64,000 bases of DNA from Roseicella aerolata (GCF_020523605.1 NZ_JAJAQI010000030.1:1-64000); one strand, 5' to 3'; shown: positions 1-9,631, counted from the stretch's first letter. The notes: generated from the sequence alone by a model not told the origin. Made by a program: numbers and translations.

Positions 1-119
1 GCCAAGCACGAAAGGAGGCCACAACCCACCTGACAGAAGCCGAAAACCCCGAACTTCCAGCCACAACCCGGGTCAAATCCTCATGGCAATCCCGGGTCAG
101 CTCTCAGTGGCAATCAACA
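1..119. mobile_element. Right terminus of an IS21-family-like element (body lies left of the window)
   Basis: Two perfectly adjacent 24-bp units at 67-90 and 91-114 share the pattern CCCGGGTCA-N9-GGCAAT. The array stops at 119 with CAACA, which reads 5'-TGTTG on the other strand. IS21-family elements have TG...CA tips and several subterminal direct repeats thought to bind transposase, so the family assignment rests on this layout. No istA/istB coding sequence is visible; it would lie to the left. Bases 1-60 hold nothing else recognisable. Confidence 0.55.
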
Positions 120-262
120 GCCACGCTATCGGTGGCGGTGACGAAGCGGCGGGTGCCGTAGGCAGAGACTTCCGGAAGCGGAACGGGGGCACCGCCATCT
201 CGCCTGCCAAACGGTGGACCGCGGTCCCGTCCATCTGAAATCCTGCTGACGGTAACCCGATC

Positions 263-3200
263 CTATCGAAGTCGCCCCGCGACCAGCACGGCATATCCCC
301 ACCCGCGTTCCCTGACCAGCTTCCCAGTTATCGCCCAATCTTTTTCATCCGGACTGTACCGAACCACGGCACTTACCTTCAGATCTGCGGTGCTGTCGCC
401 AGCCCCATACTTCTTCGCAAGAAACCCAATCTGCCGCGATTTTCCTGACTTCCCGACATGCATGAACCCTTTGTTGGCACCTGAGCCAAGACCTCCCAGA
501 AAAATCGGATCTCCAACACAGACTTCTTGTTCGATGTAGCGCTGGCAGTCATCAGGGTCGGGGTTGAACGAGCTCATCTGCATCGCCCAACCCAAGCCGA
601 CTTCATCGAGCCCCCCCGCCAAGACCCGACTCCGTCCGTTTTGCCCCGCAAACTGACGTGGAGGAGAGGCTGCCCAATCGTACTCACGATCACCGACCAG
701 GTAAGCCAATCGCGTCTTCGCGCGTGTCATCGCCACGTAAAGCAGCCGAGCTTCCTCTACAGCATCCTTTTCGAGCGAAGCGACCGGCGCAGAATCTTCG
801 CCGAATCCTGTCCTGGACGGCACAATGACAACATTGTCGAACTCTAACCCCTTCACCTTGTGGATCGTCGACACTACCGAGCTCGTGCCCCCTCGACGGG
901 ACCCTTGAAGGCGTTGAAGTTCATCAATTTGCAGGTCTTTTATGAAGCGGACCAAATTCGAAAGGTGAGGCAACGCATGTTCTTCGCGGCACAGCTCCCA
1001 AAGAATAGAAAGGTCGACGCCCGGATCATCTGCTGATCTCGTTTCGGGGATGATGAACTTTTCCCTAAAGCTGCCCAACAATTCTTCTTTGACTGACTGA
1101 GTGAGCAGCCGATCCTGCGCGATGATCTCGGCTTCGACGAAATCAATCCAATGTCCGACGTGCCGCAAACAACCGATCCGCATATTGGCGCCGCTCTGGA
1201 CTGCGAGCCTATGGATTCTATGCTTAAGGTAGTGGTGAACCTGAGCAACCTCGCTGTTAGAGCGGCACAGCACAGCGAGCGAGCCCGGATTTTCCGTAAG
1301 CAGCCGAGCACAGATGTTTGCAACCCTATCAAGGGATTCGTGCCAACTCTTACCGCGCCAGTCGATTCGCTCGCAGCGATCTGCGGCTGCGCCATCGCAT
1401 TGACGCAACCGCGTATTTTTTAGTCTCCGAGAAATCGTGTGTTTTGAGAAAAAGGTCGAGATCATCCTCTGACTCAAGTCCACAATCTCTTTTCCCGACC
1501 TAAAGTTTACCTTTAGATCAAGCGTCTGCAGCTTCTCACCCCCGAAATCCGTCTTAAACCGGTCAAAGAAAACCTCAGAAAACTCGCTGCCGCCTTGGCT
1601 TGTGTTCCTGCGTTGCCAGCGGAGGATGTCCTGATCGTCGTCCCCGATCACCATCACCCCCGCGCGGCTTCCGCTTCCCAGATAGAGGGTGCGGATGATC
1701 GAATAGACGTCCTCGGTCACATCCTGGAACTCATCTACCAAAATGCTACGGCAGCCACCCGCCACCCGTTCGCGGATTTGCGCATTCGAAGACAGCTTGG
1801 AGGCAAAAACAGTCAGCAGATCGTCCCAGCGGTTCTGTTCGTCGCGGCCTTCGGCCTCGTGCAGGCTGCGCATTGCCAGCGAATGAAAGGTGGAAACCCG
1901 CACCTGCCCGGCATAACTTGCGTAACCGAGCGATCGAAACAATTCGCGAACGCGCTGCTTGATTTCAAAGACCACGGCGCGATTGAACGCTAGCACCATG
2001 ATCTCGGACGGCTTGACGTGCTGCTCCCGAATGAGATGCGCAATGCGGCCGACGAGCACAGAGGTCTTGCCTGCTCCCGGACCTGCATTCACAATCAGAT
2101 GCCGGTCAAATGGATACCGGATGGCCTCCCATTGCGCGGGCTCCTCTGATTGCTGGAACCGGGAGAAAAACTCGCTGGCTTTGGTGGCGCGCAGTTGATC
2201 GCGCTTCTCTGCGATGAAGGAGGACGAATTCTCGCCGTCGTCTTCAATTTCGCCAAGCTGCGCTTCTAGAAAACCCTTGATCTCGCCCGCATTCGCCTTA
2301 GCGAAATAGCCGCCGATGAAGGACTCTCGGACCTGCTCTGGCAAATTGGCGAAGACCTCCATTGCAAAGATTCGGGTCTCTGCCAGATCATTCACCCCGT
2401 TCAACTCTTCAACAAGTTCTGGGTGAGCCTCCAGTCCCGACGGCACATTATGAAGCGCCAGCACATAAGAAAGTGGAACCAAATCTGGCTGCGTACTTAC
2501 CAGATTCATCGCTGAGAACAGGCGAAGCAATGCCTCAAGGTCTGCGCTGTGGAACCGCTTGTGAGGATGTGCCTCTTGGGCCCTGCGAATCAAAGCATAG
2601 ACTTCGGCATGCATGCCTGATTCTTCTGCCTCAGCAAAGATCGAGAGAAGCGATGGAGCCATGCCCAGAACCTCATCGCATCGATCAAGTGCAGTCCTGC
2701 CCTTGGACCGAGCAAGCGATCCCCGCCAGACGACTCCTTCACTTTCCTCCCGAACTGCTTGCTCGAGCCGGACGCCGCTCGCGCGGGCAAGAGAGCGAAA
2801 TCCGTGCAGGTAAGCGCGTCTATAGCGCTTCAGTCGCGCCTCTAATTCCGCTTTCTCCTTGCGGCTTGCGGCGCCTAGCTGTTCGGGGTCAGCCAAGCCC
2901 CAATCCGATTCGTCCAACCATTGAAAGGGGTCGAATTCGGCTCGCCCCTTCGTCCCAAGCTGCCGGATCAGTTGCCGTACGGCGCCTCCAACGGTTCGAA
3001 ACAAGGCATCAATCCGTTCGGGATGTTCGGACAGCAATGGGCGTTTAGCGAATTCGAGTGTCCAGCGGAGCACCAGCCCGCCACGGCGTTGAAGGTCAAC
3101 CAGGCATGCCATGGTATCGTCCATGGTCCTGATCCGGCACTGCATACGGAGCTGAGAAAGATTAATGACGGCCCCTAAATCGGGCGTAGATACGAAGTGT

Positions 3201-6200
3201 TGCGAGGCCACTTCCCGAGGCCTGTCAACTCTCACACCGATCATGTCTGACAGCCGCTGAAGCAGAGTGCCGAGAATTCCCTTACTCTCCGCCGGGGATG
3301 GCCTTAGGTTTTCGCCGGTGTGATCCTCTTTCGGCTCAGACGCCAGCGACAGGACGGCCTGTGCGACCGCCCCTACGATTGACTGCTCTTTGGCAAGCTC
3401 GGACAGCTTTGTCGGAAACAGATCGACCGTTACAAGATCAGCGACCATGCCAAGCTGAGTGAGGTGCTCCGCCTTCTCCAGCCAATGCAGTGCCATGCGC
3501 AGCCGCGTTGCGTTCGCGCGCATCTGCGATGCGCTCTTGTAGGGCTCAAATCCGTGCTGCGGCACAAAGGCGATCTTCTGTCCGCCGATCTCCTGGGCGC
3601 GTTTGACAATTTCGGCCTCAATGTCACCAATCTGAGGCGCCCGAAGTTGGTTAGTTGCACGCAGATTACGGCTATTTTCAAAGTCTGCTGGCGAAAATAG
3701 CATCACGGCGCTTAGTCTACGAAGTCCCGCACGTTTTCGTTCGTTGACGCCACGGCCAATGCGGCCGACTTCCTGCAGATAGTCTTCCAAATAGGCTGGT
3801 GGTGACAGATGGACGACCCAATGGATGTCGGGAATATCCATCCCCATGCCAAATGCCTTGGTGGCAACAAGAACGTCGAGGTTCCCGTCGCGAAAGCGGG
3901 AGTAGGTGTCGTCGCGTGTGGCGGAATCCAGTCCCGCATGAAAGCACTCGACATCGCATGTCACAGCCTTTGCGAGCCGGCTCGCAACGTCCTCGGCATG
4001 CGCGCGACGGGAAACAAACACAATGACAGCGCTGCGCTGGCCGGTTGCTTCGCGATTCTGCTGCGCCTTCCGCACCACGTCGACCAGGTACGGCAGGCGC
4101 TCGGCCAGTGCGGTTTCAAAATCCTGATTGTCGAAGATGTTTCCCCGGACCTGCAGGGGTTCGACTTGAATGTGAGACCGAAGAGGGTTGGGAAAGGTCT
4201 CGGGATCAGGGCAGATTTTCAGTGGTAGTACAGCGCCGCCGCTCGATCCAACATCGAGAATTTCCCTTAAATTCCGACGATCGGACGCTGTGATCGTCGC
4301 CGACAGGAGCAGGAATGGCGTAACATCGCCTTGGCCACGGCCGATGCCCCGTAATCGCTGCAGAAGGCAATGGAATGCATAGAAATAATCTGGCCGGAAT
4401 TCGTACCCCCATTGATTGACGCAGTGGGTCTCGTCGAACACCACGTATTCCAGCCCGCCATCTGACTGCATTCTCCGGTCAAGGACATCGACGAATGTCG
4501 CGTTCCGCAGCCGCTCTGGTGCGACGTACAGCAAGACAATCCGGTGGTCGAGCACGCCTTGCAGAACTTCCGCGTTCTCGAAAGACGATCGGTCGCTGGT
4601 GAGATAGTCGACGGATTCGGCGAATCCTTGTTCGTGTAGCCTCGCAACTTGGTCCCGCATCAGCGCCTTGAGTGGGGACAGCACCAGCGTCAATCTTCGG
4701 TTCCGCAAGCCCCTGCACAACGCCGGCACCTGAAAAAGCACCGACTTGCCCTCGCCGGTCGGCAACGCCACCATCACATCGTTCGCTCGGGTGCGGATCG
4801 CTTCCATTGCCAGTTCTTGTGTCGGCTTGAAGCCAGTGACCGCATTTCCTCCGGATTTGCCCGACGGTTGCCAGTTGGCGACCAGGAAAGTCTGCATGGA
4901 CGCCAGGTCGGATGGCGCCTCTTCGCGCGTGATTTGAAGCGGAGCGAAGACGACGTCCAGCCGCGCCCGCTGCGCCATCGGTAGAGGAGACCCGGTCAAT
5001 GGCCGGATTTCCATAAACGCTCGGACCTGAAAACTGATTGCGTCGGCACGTGGATCGATGATTATCGGTGCTCGGTCGGACAGGCCCAGCCCGGTTCGCC
5101 TCAGCCAGGGCGCGAGATGGTGTCCGATGAGGTTCGGCAGTGCCTCGAGCAGCTCGGCGCCCGACACGGCGACCATCTCGGCCGGTGGTGCGGATGCCCC
5201 GTATCCGGCGCGCCGCTCCTCATCGGTGTTGGTGCCTCGTGTCGCGGCATCTTCAAGCGCGAACCACTCCTCTACCGGAAGCGCCTCGACAACAGGTTGC
5301 AGCGCTATCCCCGCCTCAACGGCTAATGACTGCCAGTCCTGCCAGCGGTCCGCGACGTCCACGATGACGAACCCGCTCTGCGCTGCGCGCCTCAGATGCT
5401 CGCGCCGACTGCGGTGGGCGGGACAGATTTCACCCATCCCGATCTCTGCGAGCACAGTCGCCAACAAACCGATCATTTCACGACTTGCGGTGCTGCCGAT
5501 CAGCAATACAGGTATTGCGCCGGCGTTCGAGGCCACCGCTTCTCGGAACGACTGCAATACCCCGGTCCAATACGTCGCCTGGTCTTGAGAACCGGGATGC
5601 AGTACCGGATGCTGCCGCGTAGCAAGAACCGGCCGGCAGGTAGGGGCGACAGGCGACTGGAAGTCGACGGTGAGCGACTTTGGCACCTTCACCGTGCGGA
5701 AACTTTGCCATCCCCCCCGCAAATTCAAAAGCTGGGCAGGGCGGTCCCGGAACACCCATCTCTCTGCCAACAACCCGCTGAAGCGCAACAAGCAGGCAGC
5801 ATTCTGCCCATGGGGCCCTACTATCTTGTCGTCGAGCGAAGTCGACCGGTCGACAATCAACACGGGGCCATTCGGCAGCATTGCCCGCACCGAAGAGGCG
5901 TTGGCTTGTGCCCACCATTCAGCCGAATTTGGCAAGGGAGAGAGACAGGTCCTTTCTCCCACTTCTGGAATCACGCAGGCTCTGTCGACCGCCGCCGACA
6001 ACTCGGGAAAGGACTCCAACAACCATACAGGCAGCATATTCCGGCGCAGCGCGATGTCTTCAGCATGTGCTCGCTTGGCAAGTGCCAGCAGCACCTGAGT
6101 GAATGGGTTTCTCCTCTGCTCGACAGTGATTTGCGCTTCGAGGCGTGTTGCGTCGATCTGCCAAAACGGCTGCGGCAGACGCTGCTGCGGGTCCACCTGA

Positions 6201-7906
6201 ACGACTGACACGCCCGGAACCCAATCCATGTTGCGGATGGCCCCCTCGGGCAGCAGCAGGATCCTTGGCGGCTCATGACCGCAGTCCCGCAGGATCTGCG
6301 GCGCGTGGCGCGCAAGCGAACCTGCGCTCGCGACAGCAGTGGCTATCGCCTTCATCAATTCGCCGGCGCTGTGAAACTGTCCAGTCAATACCTGCGCGGC
6401 GAAGGCCGGTGGCAGCTGTGCCAATTGCTGCGCGAATAGCGCGAGTGTCGCCTCGGCATCCGCCTCTGCACGGTGCGTTCCGCCAAGCGCATGAGAAGCC
6501 GACTGCGGCTCCAACAGGCACTTCACCAGCAGCGTGTCCCAGATCAACGGTTCGGCGTCGAGCGCTAGCCGTGGTGCAAGGATCGACCAGTCCCACGTTA
6601 GAATGTTGTGACCGACAACAACGGAGGCATCGCGCACGCGGCTGGCGAGATCGGTCAAAGCGGCGGAAAGATCTGTGCCACTCCGCTCATCATGCAGACG
6701 GGTTGCCACATCACCTTGGGCGCACCCCACCTCCCAGATATGCTCACCATCGGTTTCTAGGTCGATCGCCAGTGCGCGGCTTACTGCGATCTGTGGACCG
6801 AGTTCAGGTCTGTCTTCCAGCGCCTGCGCCAGCAAGTCAGGTGACTGCTTCCATGCTGCAAGCGCGCTGTTCCGAGCCCCAGCCGAAAGCCGTTTAAATA
6901 GGACGGCCGCCGCAGCACGATCTTCTGTGGCAAGATGGTCGATATAGGCTTGAGAAATCAGACCTTTGTTCGCCAAATCGAAGACCCATTGCCGCGCGAT
7001 CCCGGGCAGAAACTTTCCGCGGTCAAGGAATCGCTCCGCAGCCGCAGCCTCATATTTCGCGTCTCCTTTGAACCAATCTTCGTAGTCAGTGCCTATTTCG
7101 GGCGAGGCGGCGCTTAGAAGAAGCCATTCCAAAAGGATACTTTTATTGGCTTCACTAGCGGAGGACACCCACGCGTTTTTTGGCACTCCCAACACTGCCA
7201 GTTGATCGGGCTGGAAGGTCGTGAGCAGATCTTCTACAGAACAGTGCGGATCGGCAGGATCCAGTTTTGCCCCAAAATCATACACGCAATGCTGCAATTT
7301 CTCCGAAATCCGAGCTCTACGAAGTGTTTCCGGATCAAGTTGGCCAAGCTTTTCTCGCCAGATCGCCTCGAGGACCGGATCGTGCAGATCTGCCGGCGCT
7401 TCACCCTTCCACAACCTTAAATACCAATCGGCTGCCACGCGGTTCTGTAAGTCGTTGAATGATCTCTTGCGCAAGACATCTCGTCGCGCCGCATCGAGCT
7501 TCTGCTGATCCTCGGGTGGCGCGACATTGCTCCAGTCTAGATCGTCGACATGTGCCCATCGTACTGCGCATTTCTGCCCAGGCTTACGAGGGTTGCTCCC
7601 TAGCTGACACAATATCCGGCCGCCTTCCGCTATGCCGGAAAAATCGCGACGACCAACCAGATTGGTAGTGATGTGAAAAAAAAGTTTGTCTGTCTTTGAA
7701 TCGCACTTGAAGAAGCCGAAGCCACGATCTTCGACGATGGCCTCCACAGTTCCAAGTGCCGGAAGCTTGAGTAGCGTTGCTTCCAGAGATTGAGGATCTC
7801 TTCGCTCCGTCCGGTGCTTTGCTTGCGGAGCCAATCGCGGCGTGTTCGAGAAGTCCAATCCAGCACCTAGGTTGAAAAACGTCGGGTCGAGAGAAACTTG
7901 AAGCAC
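263..7906 (-). CDS. Giant cold-shock/DEDDh exonuclease/RecQ-type/UvrD-type helicase fusion protein
   Basis: This 2547-residue protein combines four nucleic-acid modules. Residues ~51-100 resemble a cold-shock/OB fold (GFGFFKCDS, LFFH). Residues ~378-500 are a DEDDh 3'-5' exonuclease: D382 and E384 in LAIDLETDG, VGHN 431-434, and H478-x4-D483. Residues ~1024-1410 are a RecQ-like SF2 helicase: PTGEGKS 1049-1055, DETH 1158-1161, LLSAT ~1200, QEVGRIGR 1378-1385. Residues ~1925-2410 are a UvrD/PcrA-like SF1 helicase: AGPGAGKTS 1941-1949, VDEFQD 2057-2062, GDDDQD 2088-2093, VNFRSG from 2133, HKVKGLEFD from 2349, VAMTRAK from 2391. Both motors look catalytically intact. Residues 520-1000 and 2425-2547 are unassigned. 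The start is GTG with no clear ribosome site and a stop six codons upstream, so the N-terminus is uncertain. Composition is less GC-rich than downstream genes and an IS end lies beside it, which suggests transfer. A role in DNA repair or anti-phage defence is inference only. Confidence 0.9.
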   Translation of the reverse strand: MLQVSLDPTFFNLGAGLDFSNTPRLAPQAKHRTERRDPQSLEATLLKLPALGTVEAIVEDRGFGFFKCDSKTDKLFFHITTNLVGRRDFSGIAEGGRILCQLGSNPRKPGQKCAVRWAHVDDLDWSNVAPPEDQQKLDAARRDVLRKRSFNDLQNRVAADWYLRLWKGEAPADLHDPVLEAIWREKLGQLDPETLRRARISEKLQHCVYDFGAKLDPADPHCSVEDLLTTFQPDQLAVLGVPKNAWVSSASEANKSILLEWLLLSAASPEIGTDYEDWFKGDAKYEAAAAERFLDRGKFLPGIARQWVFDLANKGLISQAYIDHLATEDRAAAAVLFKRLSAGARNSALAAWKQSPDLLAQALEDRPELGPQIAVSRALAIDLETDGEHIWEVGCAQGDVATRLHDERSGTDLSAALTDLASRVRDASVVVGHNILTWDWSILAPRLALDAEPLIWDTLLVKCLLEPQSASHALGGTHRAEADAEATLALFAQQLAQLPPAFAAQVLTGQFHSAGELMKAIATAVASAGSLARHAPQILRDCGHEPPRILLLPEGAIRNMDWVPGVSVVQVDPQQRLPQPFWQIDATRLEAQITVEQRRNPFTQVLLALAKRAHAEDIALRRNMLPVWLLESFPELSAAVDRACVIPEVGERTCLSPLPNSAEWWAQANASSVRAMLPNGPVLIVDRSTSLDDKIVGPHGQNAACLLRFSGLLAERWVFRDRPAQLLNLRGGWQSFRTVKVPKSLTVDFQSPVAPTCRPVLATRQHPVLHPGSQDQATYWTGVLQSFREAVASNAGAIPVLLIGSTASREMIGLLATVLAEIGMGEICPAHRSRREHLRRAAQSGFVIVDVADRWQDWQSLAVEAGIALQPVVEALPVEEWFALEDAATRGTNTDEERRAGYGASAPPAEMVAVSGAELLEALPNLIGHHLAPWLRRTGLGLSDRAPIIIDPRADAISFQVRAFMEIRPLTGSPLPMAQRARLDVVFAPLQITREEAPSDLASMQTFLVANWQPSGKSGGNAVTGFKPTQELAMEAIRTRANDVMVALPTGEGKSVLFQVPALCRGLRNRRLTLVLSPLKALMRDQVARLHEQGFAESVDYLTSDRSSFENAEVLQGVLDHRIVLLYVAPERLRNATFVDVLDRRMQSDGGLEYVVFDETHCVNQWGYEFRPDYFYAFHCLLQRLRGIGRGQGDVTPFLLLSATITASDRRNLREILDVGSSGGAVLPLKICPDPETFPNPLRSHIQVEPLQVRGNIFDNQDFETALAERLPYLVDVVRKAQQNREATGQRSAVIVFVSRRAHAEDVASRLAKAVTCDVECFHAGLDSATRDDTYSRFRDGNLDVLVATKAFGMGMDIPDIHWVVHLSPPAYLEDYLQEVGRIGRGVNERKRAGLRRLSAVMLFSPADFENSRNLRATNQLRAPQIGDIEAEIVKRAQEIGGQKIAFVPQHGFEPYKSASQMRANATRLRMALHWLEKAEHLTQLGMVADLVTVDLFPTKLSELAKEQSIVGAVAQAVLSLASEPKEDHTGENLRPSPAESKGILGTLLQRLSDMIGVRVDRPREVASQHFVSTPDLGAVINLSQLRMQCRIRTMDDTMACLVDLQRRGGLVLRWTLEFAKRPLLSEHPERIDALFRTVGGAVRQLIRQLGTKGRAEFDPFQWLDESDWGLADPEQLGAASRKEKAELEARLKRYRRAYLHGFRSLARASGVRLEQAVREESEGVVWRGSLARSKGRTALDRCDEVLGMAPSLLSIFAEAEESGMHAEVYALIRRAQEAHPHKRFHSADLEALLRLFSAMNLVSTQPDLVPLSYVLALHNVPSGLEAHPELVEELNGVNDLAETRIFAMEVFANLPEQVRESFIGGYFAKANAGEIKGFLEAQLGEIEDDGENSSSFIAEKRDQLRATKASEFFSRFQQSEEPAQWEAIRYPFDRHLIVNAGPGAGKTSVLVGRIAHLIREQHVKPSEIMVLAFNRAVVFEIKQRVRELFRSLGYASYAGQVRVSTFHSLAMRSLHEAEGRDEQNRWDDLLTVFASKLSSNAQIRERVAGGCRSILVDEFQDVTEDVYSIIRTLYLGSGSRAGVMVIGDDDQDILRWQRRNTSQGGSEFSEVFFDRFKTDFGGEKLQTLDLKVNFRSGKEIVDLSQRMISTFFSKHTISRRLKNTRLRQCDGAAADRCERIDWRGKSWHESLDRVANICARLLTENPGSLAVLCRSNSEVAQVHHYLKHRIHRLAVQSGANMRIGCLRHVGHWIDFVEAEIIAQDRLLTQSVKEELLGSFREKFIIPETRSADDPGVDLSILWELCREEHALPHLSNLVRFIKDLQIDELQRLQGSRRGGTSSVVSTIHKVKGLEFDNVVIVPSRTGFGEDSAPVASLEKDAVEEARLLYVAMTRAKTRLAYLVGDREYDWAASPPRQFAGQNGRSRVLAGGLDEVGLGWAMQMSSFNPDPDDCQRYIEQEVCVGDPIFLGGLGSGANKGFMHVGKSGKSRQIGFLAKKYGAGDSTADLKVSAVVRYSPDEKDWAITGKLVRERGWGYAVLVAGRLR

Positions 7907-8365
7907 GTAGATCGCGCTGAATCAACGCGATAAGCGTAGCCCGGCTGGGTCTCATGCCCGGTGCCGGAACCTGACCGTTGCGTGTCCGGTGTAGCGTGCC
8001 TCGCGACGAGGACTCAGGTCCGGCCGGGGCGGCTTTGCGAAGGGTCAGGACCTCCTGAGCCCGGCATCAGGAAACGGTTCGAATCTGGACGCACTCCCTC
8101 CGCCATTGCTGTCCTGCACTCGCACTGCAGGACTCCCCGGTCTGCTCCCCTCCGTATGTCAGCCAAGGCGCAGACGTGCCGTGCCCGCCTGTTCTGAGCG
8201 ACGCGCGCGGGATCGTCGCTGCCGCGCTGCGCCGGCGGGATCGCACCTCCTCACAGGAACTCCTGTGCTGCGCCGCACCACCCTCAACAATCATTGATTC
8301 AAGATCGGCGCAATGTTACCGCTGGCGCGCCATGCGGGCGGGGAACGAGGCCGATTAGGGACGCC
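7907..8365. other. Gene-less interval between the helicase and the hydrolase
   Basis: No convincing coding sequence or RNA gene is seen in these 459 bases. The interval carries several inverted repeats built on CAGGA/TCCTG (annotated separately) and a ribosome site (AGGGA) just before the ATG at 8366. Bases 8076-8105 carry a tRNA T-arm-like string, GGTTCGAATC, and then CTCCCTCCGCCA, but they do not fold as a tRNA. Confidence 0.6.
8045..8267. promoter_or_regulatory. Cluster of CAGGA/TCCTG inverted repeats, putative operator region
   Basis: TCAGGA-CC-TCCTGA at 8045-8058 and CACAGGA-AC-TCCTGTG at 8252-8267 share the palindromic core CAGGA-N2-TCCTG. Between them, GTCCTGCA (8111-8118) pairs with TGCAGGAC (8126-8133) around a 7-base loop, and a single CAGGA lies at 8068-8072. 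That makes seven CAGGA half-sites within about 220 bp upstream of both the helicase (minus) and the hydrolase (plus). Function is inferred; no known regulator is matched. Confidence 0.4.
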
Positions 8366-9631
8366 ATGAGCAAGGACCAGTCGCCGCATGGCGTGAATCG
8401 CCGGCAAATGGCCAGCGCGGCCGCCAGTCTCGGCCTCGGGGCGGTGGCCCTGGCGTCCTCGCCGGCTGCCGCGCAGCCCGCCTCCGCCCAGTCAGCCACC
8501 GCGCAGCCGACATCCGGCGGCGTCAGCCACCGCCTCATCGCGCGCTGGGATACCGAGCGGCTCAATCGCATTCTCTCCGCGGACACGCCTGCCTTCTCGG
8601 GGCTGCCCGTCACCTACAGCCCGGCGCGCAACGCGGTGCGGCTGTATCGTGTCAGCTACCCGTCCGTTGTGCCGGAGCGCGGCAACAGGCCCGTCATCCT
8701 CACCGGCCTGGTCGCTCTCCCGGAGACCAGCCAGACCACGCTGCCGCTCCTCTCCTATCAGCACGGCACGGTCTACGGGAAACAGGAGGTTCCCTCCTTC
8801 CCCGAGCAATCGCCCGAGACAGGGTTGATGATCGCGCAATTCGCCGGGCAGGGCTACGCGCTGATCGGTGCCGACTACATCGGCATGGGCGAGTCCACCG
8901 AACCGCAAGGCTACATGGTGAAGGGCAGCCACCAGCAGGCAACAGCCGATTTCATCACCGCCGCCCGCGCGGTGCTCCGGGCAAACGGGCTTTCCGACTC
9001 GCGCCTGTTCCTGGCCGGCTGGTCGCAGGGCGGCTACGTCACGATGGCGCTGCTCGAACGGCTGGAGCAGATCGGCATGCCGGTCCAGGCCGCCGCCACC
9101 GCCAGCGCACCGGTCGACCCGTGGGTGGCGCTGAACGGCTTCCTCAACTTCCCACGGCCGATCGACGCGCCCTGGATCACCACGCTCTTCATCCTCTCCT
9201 CCTTTTCCTTCGAGAACTACTATGGTGCGCCAGGGCTCGCGCGCTCCATCCTGAAGCCTGAGCACTATGACCTGTGCCTGCGCGCCTATCAGGGCCAGGC
9301 CGTCGATCCGGCGCAGGTCCCGACCGATCTGCGCAGCCTGGTTGCCGATGCCTATTTCGATCCGCGCTTCTTCGCCGAATCCGGCTTCGGTCGCCTGATG
9401 GCCGCCAACCAGGCCTATCGCTGGGTCATCCGCACCCCGGTGCGCAACCACTACGGCGAACGGGACGAAGTCATCAGCATCGGCCTCGGCAGGCTGGCGA
9501 TGGAGTTCCAGCGGGCGATCGGCAACGACAAGGTGGAGGCCGTCTCCACCGGCCCGACCTCCCACCGCGGCACCTTCACGCGCGCCGTGCCCGACTGGAA
9601 AACCTGGTTCGACACCCTCGCAGGGGGCTGA
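8366..9631 (+). CDS. Tat-exported alpha/beta hydrolase (secretory lipase/esterase-like)
   Basis: The 421-residue product starts with a twin-arginine signal (NRRQM at ~11-15, hydrophobic stretch to ~37, AQP cleavage region), so it is probably exported folded. The alpha/beta-hydrolase nucleophile elbow is G218-W-S220-Q-G, after an oxyanion-type YQHGT at 131-135. A late acidic residue (GERDE, ~364-368) and a His (SHRGT, ~404) can complete the triad. The layout resembles secretory lipases and cell-envelope esterases; the substrate cannot be told. The ATG at 8366 was chosen over an in-frame start at 8294 because it has an AGGGA site and leaves the signal at the N-terminus. It stands alone, with its promoter in the palindrome-rich gap upstream. 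Confidence 0.8.
   Translation: MSKDQSPHGVNRRQMASAAASLGLGAVALASSPAAAQPASAQSATAQPTSGGVSHRLIARWDTERLNRILSADTPAFSGLPVTYSPARNAVRLYRVSYPSVVPERGNRPVILTGLVALPETSQTTLPLLSYQHGTVYGKQEVPSFPEQSPETGLMIAQFAGQGYALIGADYIGMGESTEPQGYMVKGSHQQATADFITAARAVLRANGLSDSRLFLAGWSQGGYVTMALLERLEQIGMPVQAAATASAPVDPWVALNGFLNFPRPIDAPWITTLFILSSFSFENYYGAPGLARSILKPEHYDLCLRAYQGQAVDPAQVPTDLRSLVADAYFDPRFFAESGFGRLMAANQAYRWVIRTPVRNHYGERDEVISIGLGRLAMEFQRAIGNDKVEAVSTGPTSHRGTFTRAVPDWKTWFDTLAGG

Noticed and set aside
7584-7955. Alternative frame overlapping the helicase start (123 aa)
   Set aside because: The residues are Ser/Arg-rich with no domain, while the helicase frame encodes the cold-shock-like fold there.
8076-8105. tRNA 3'-end-like string (GGTTCGAATC followed by CTCCCTCCGCCA)
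   Set aside because: The T-stem has two mismatches, the acceptor spacing is wrong and no 5' half is present. It could be a decayed att remnant, but nothing supports it.
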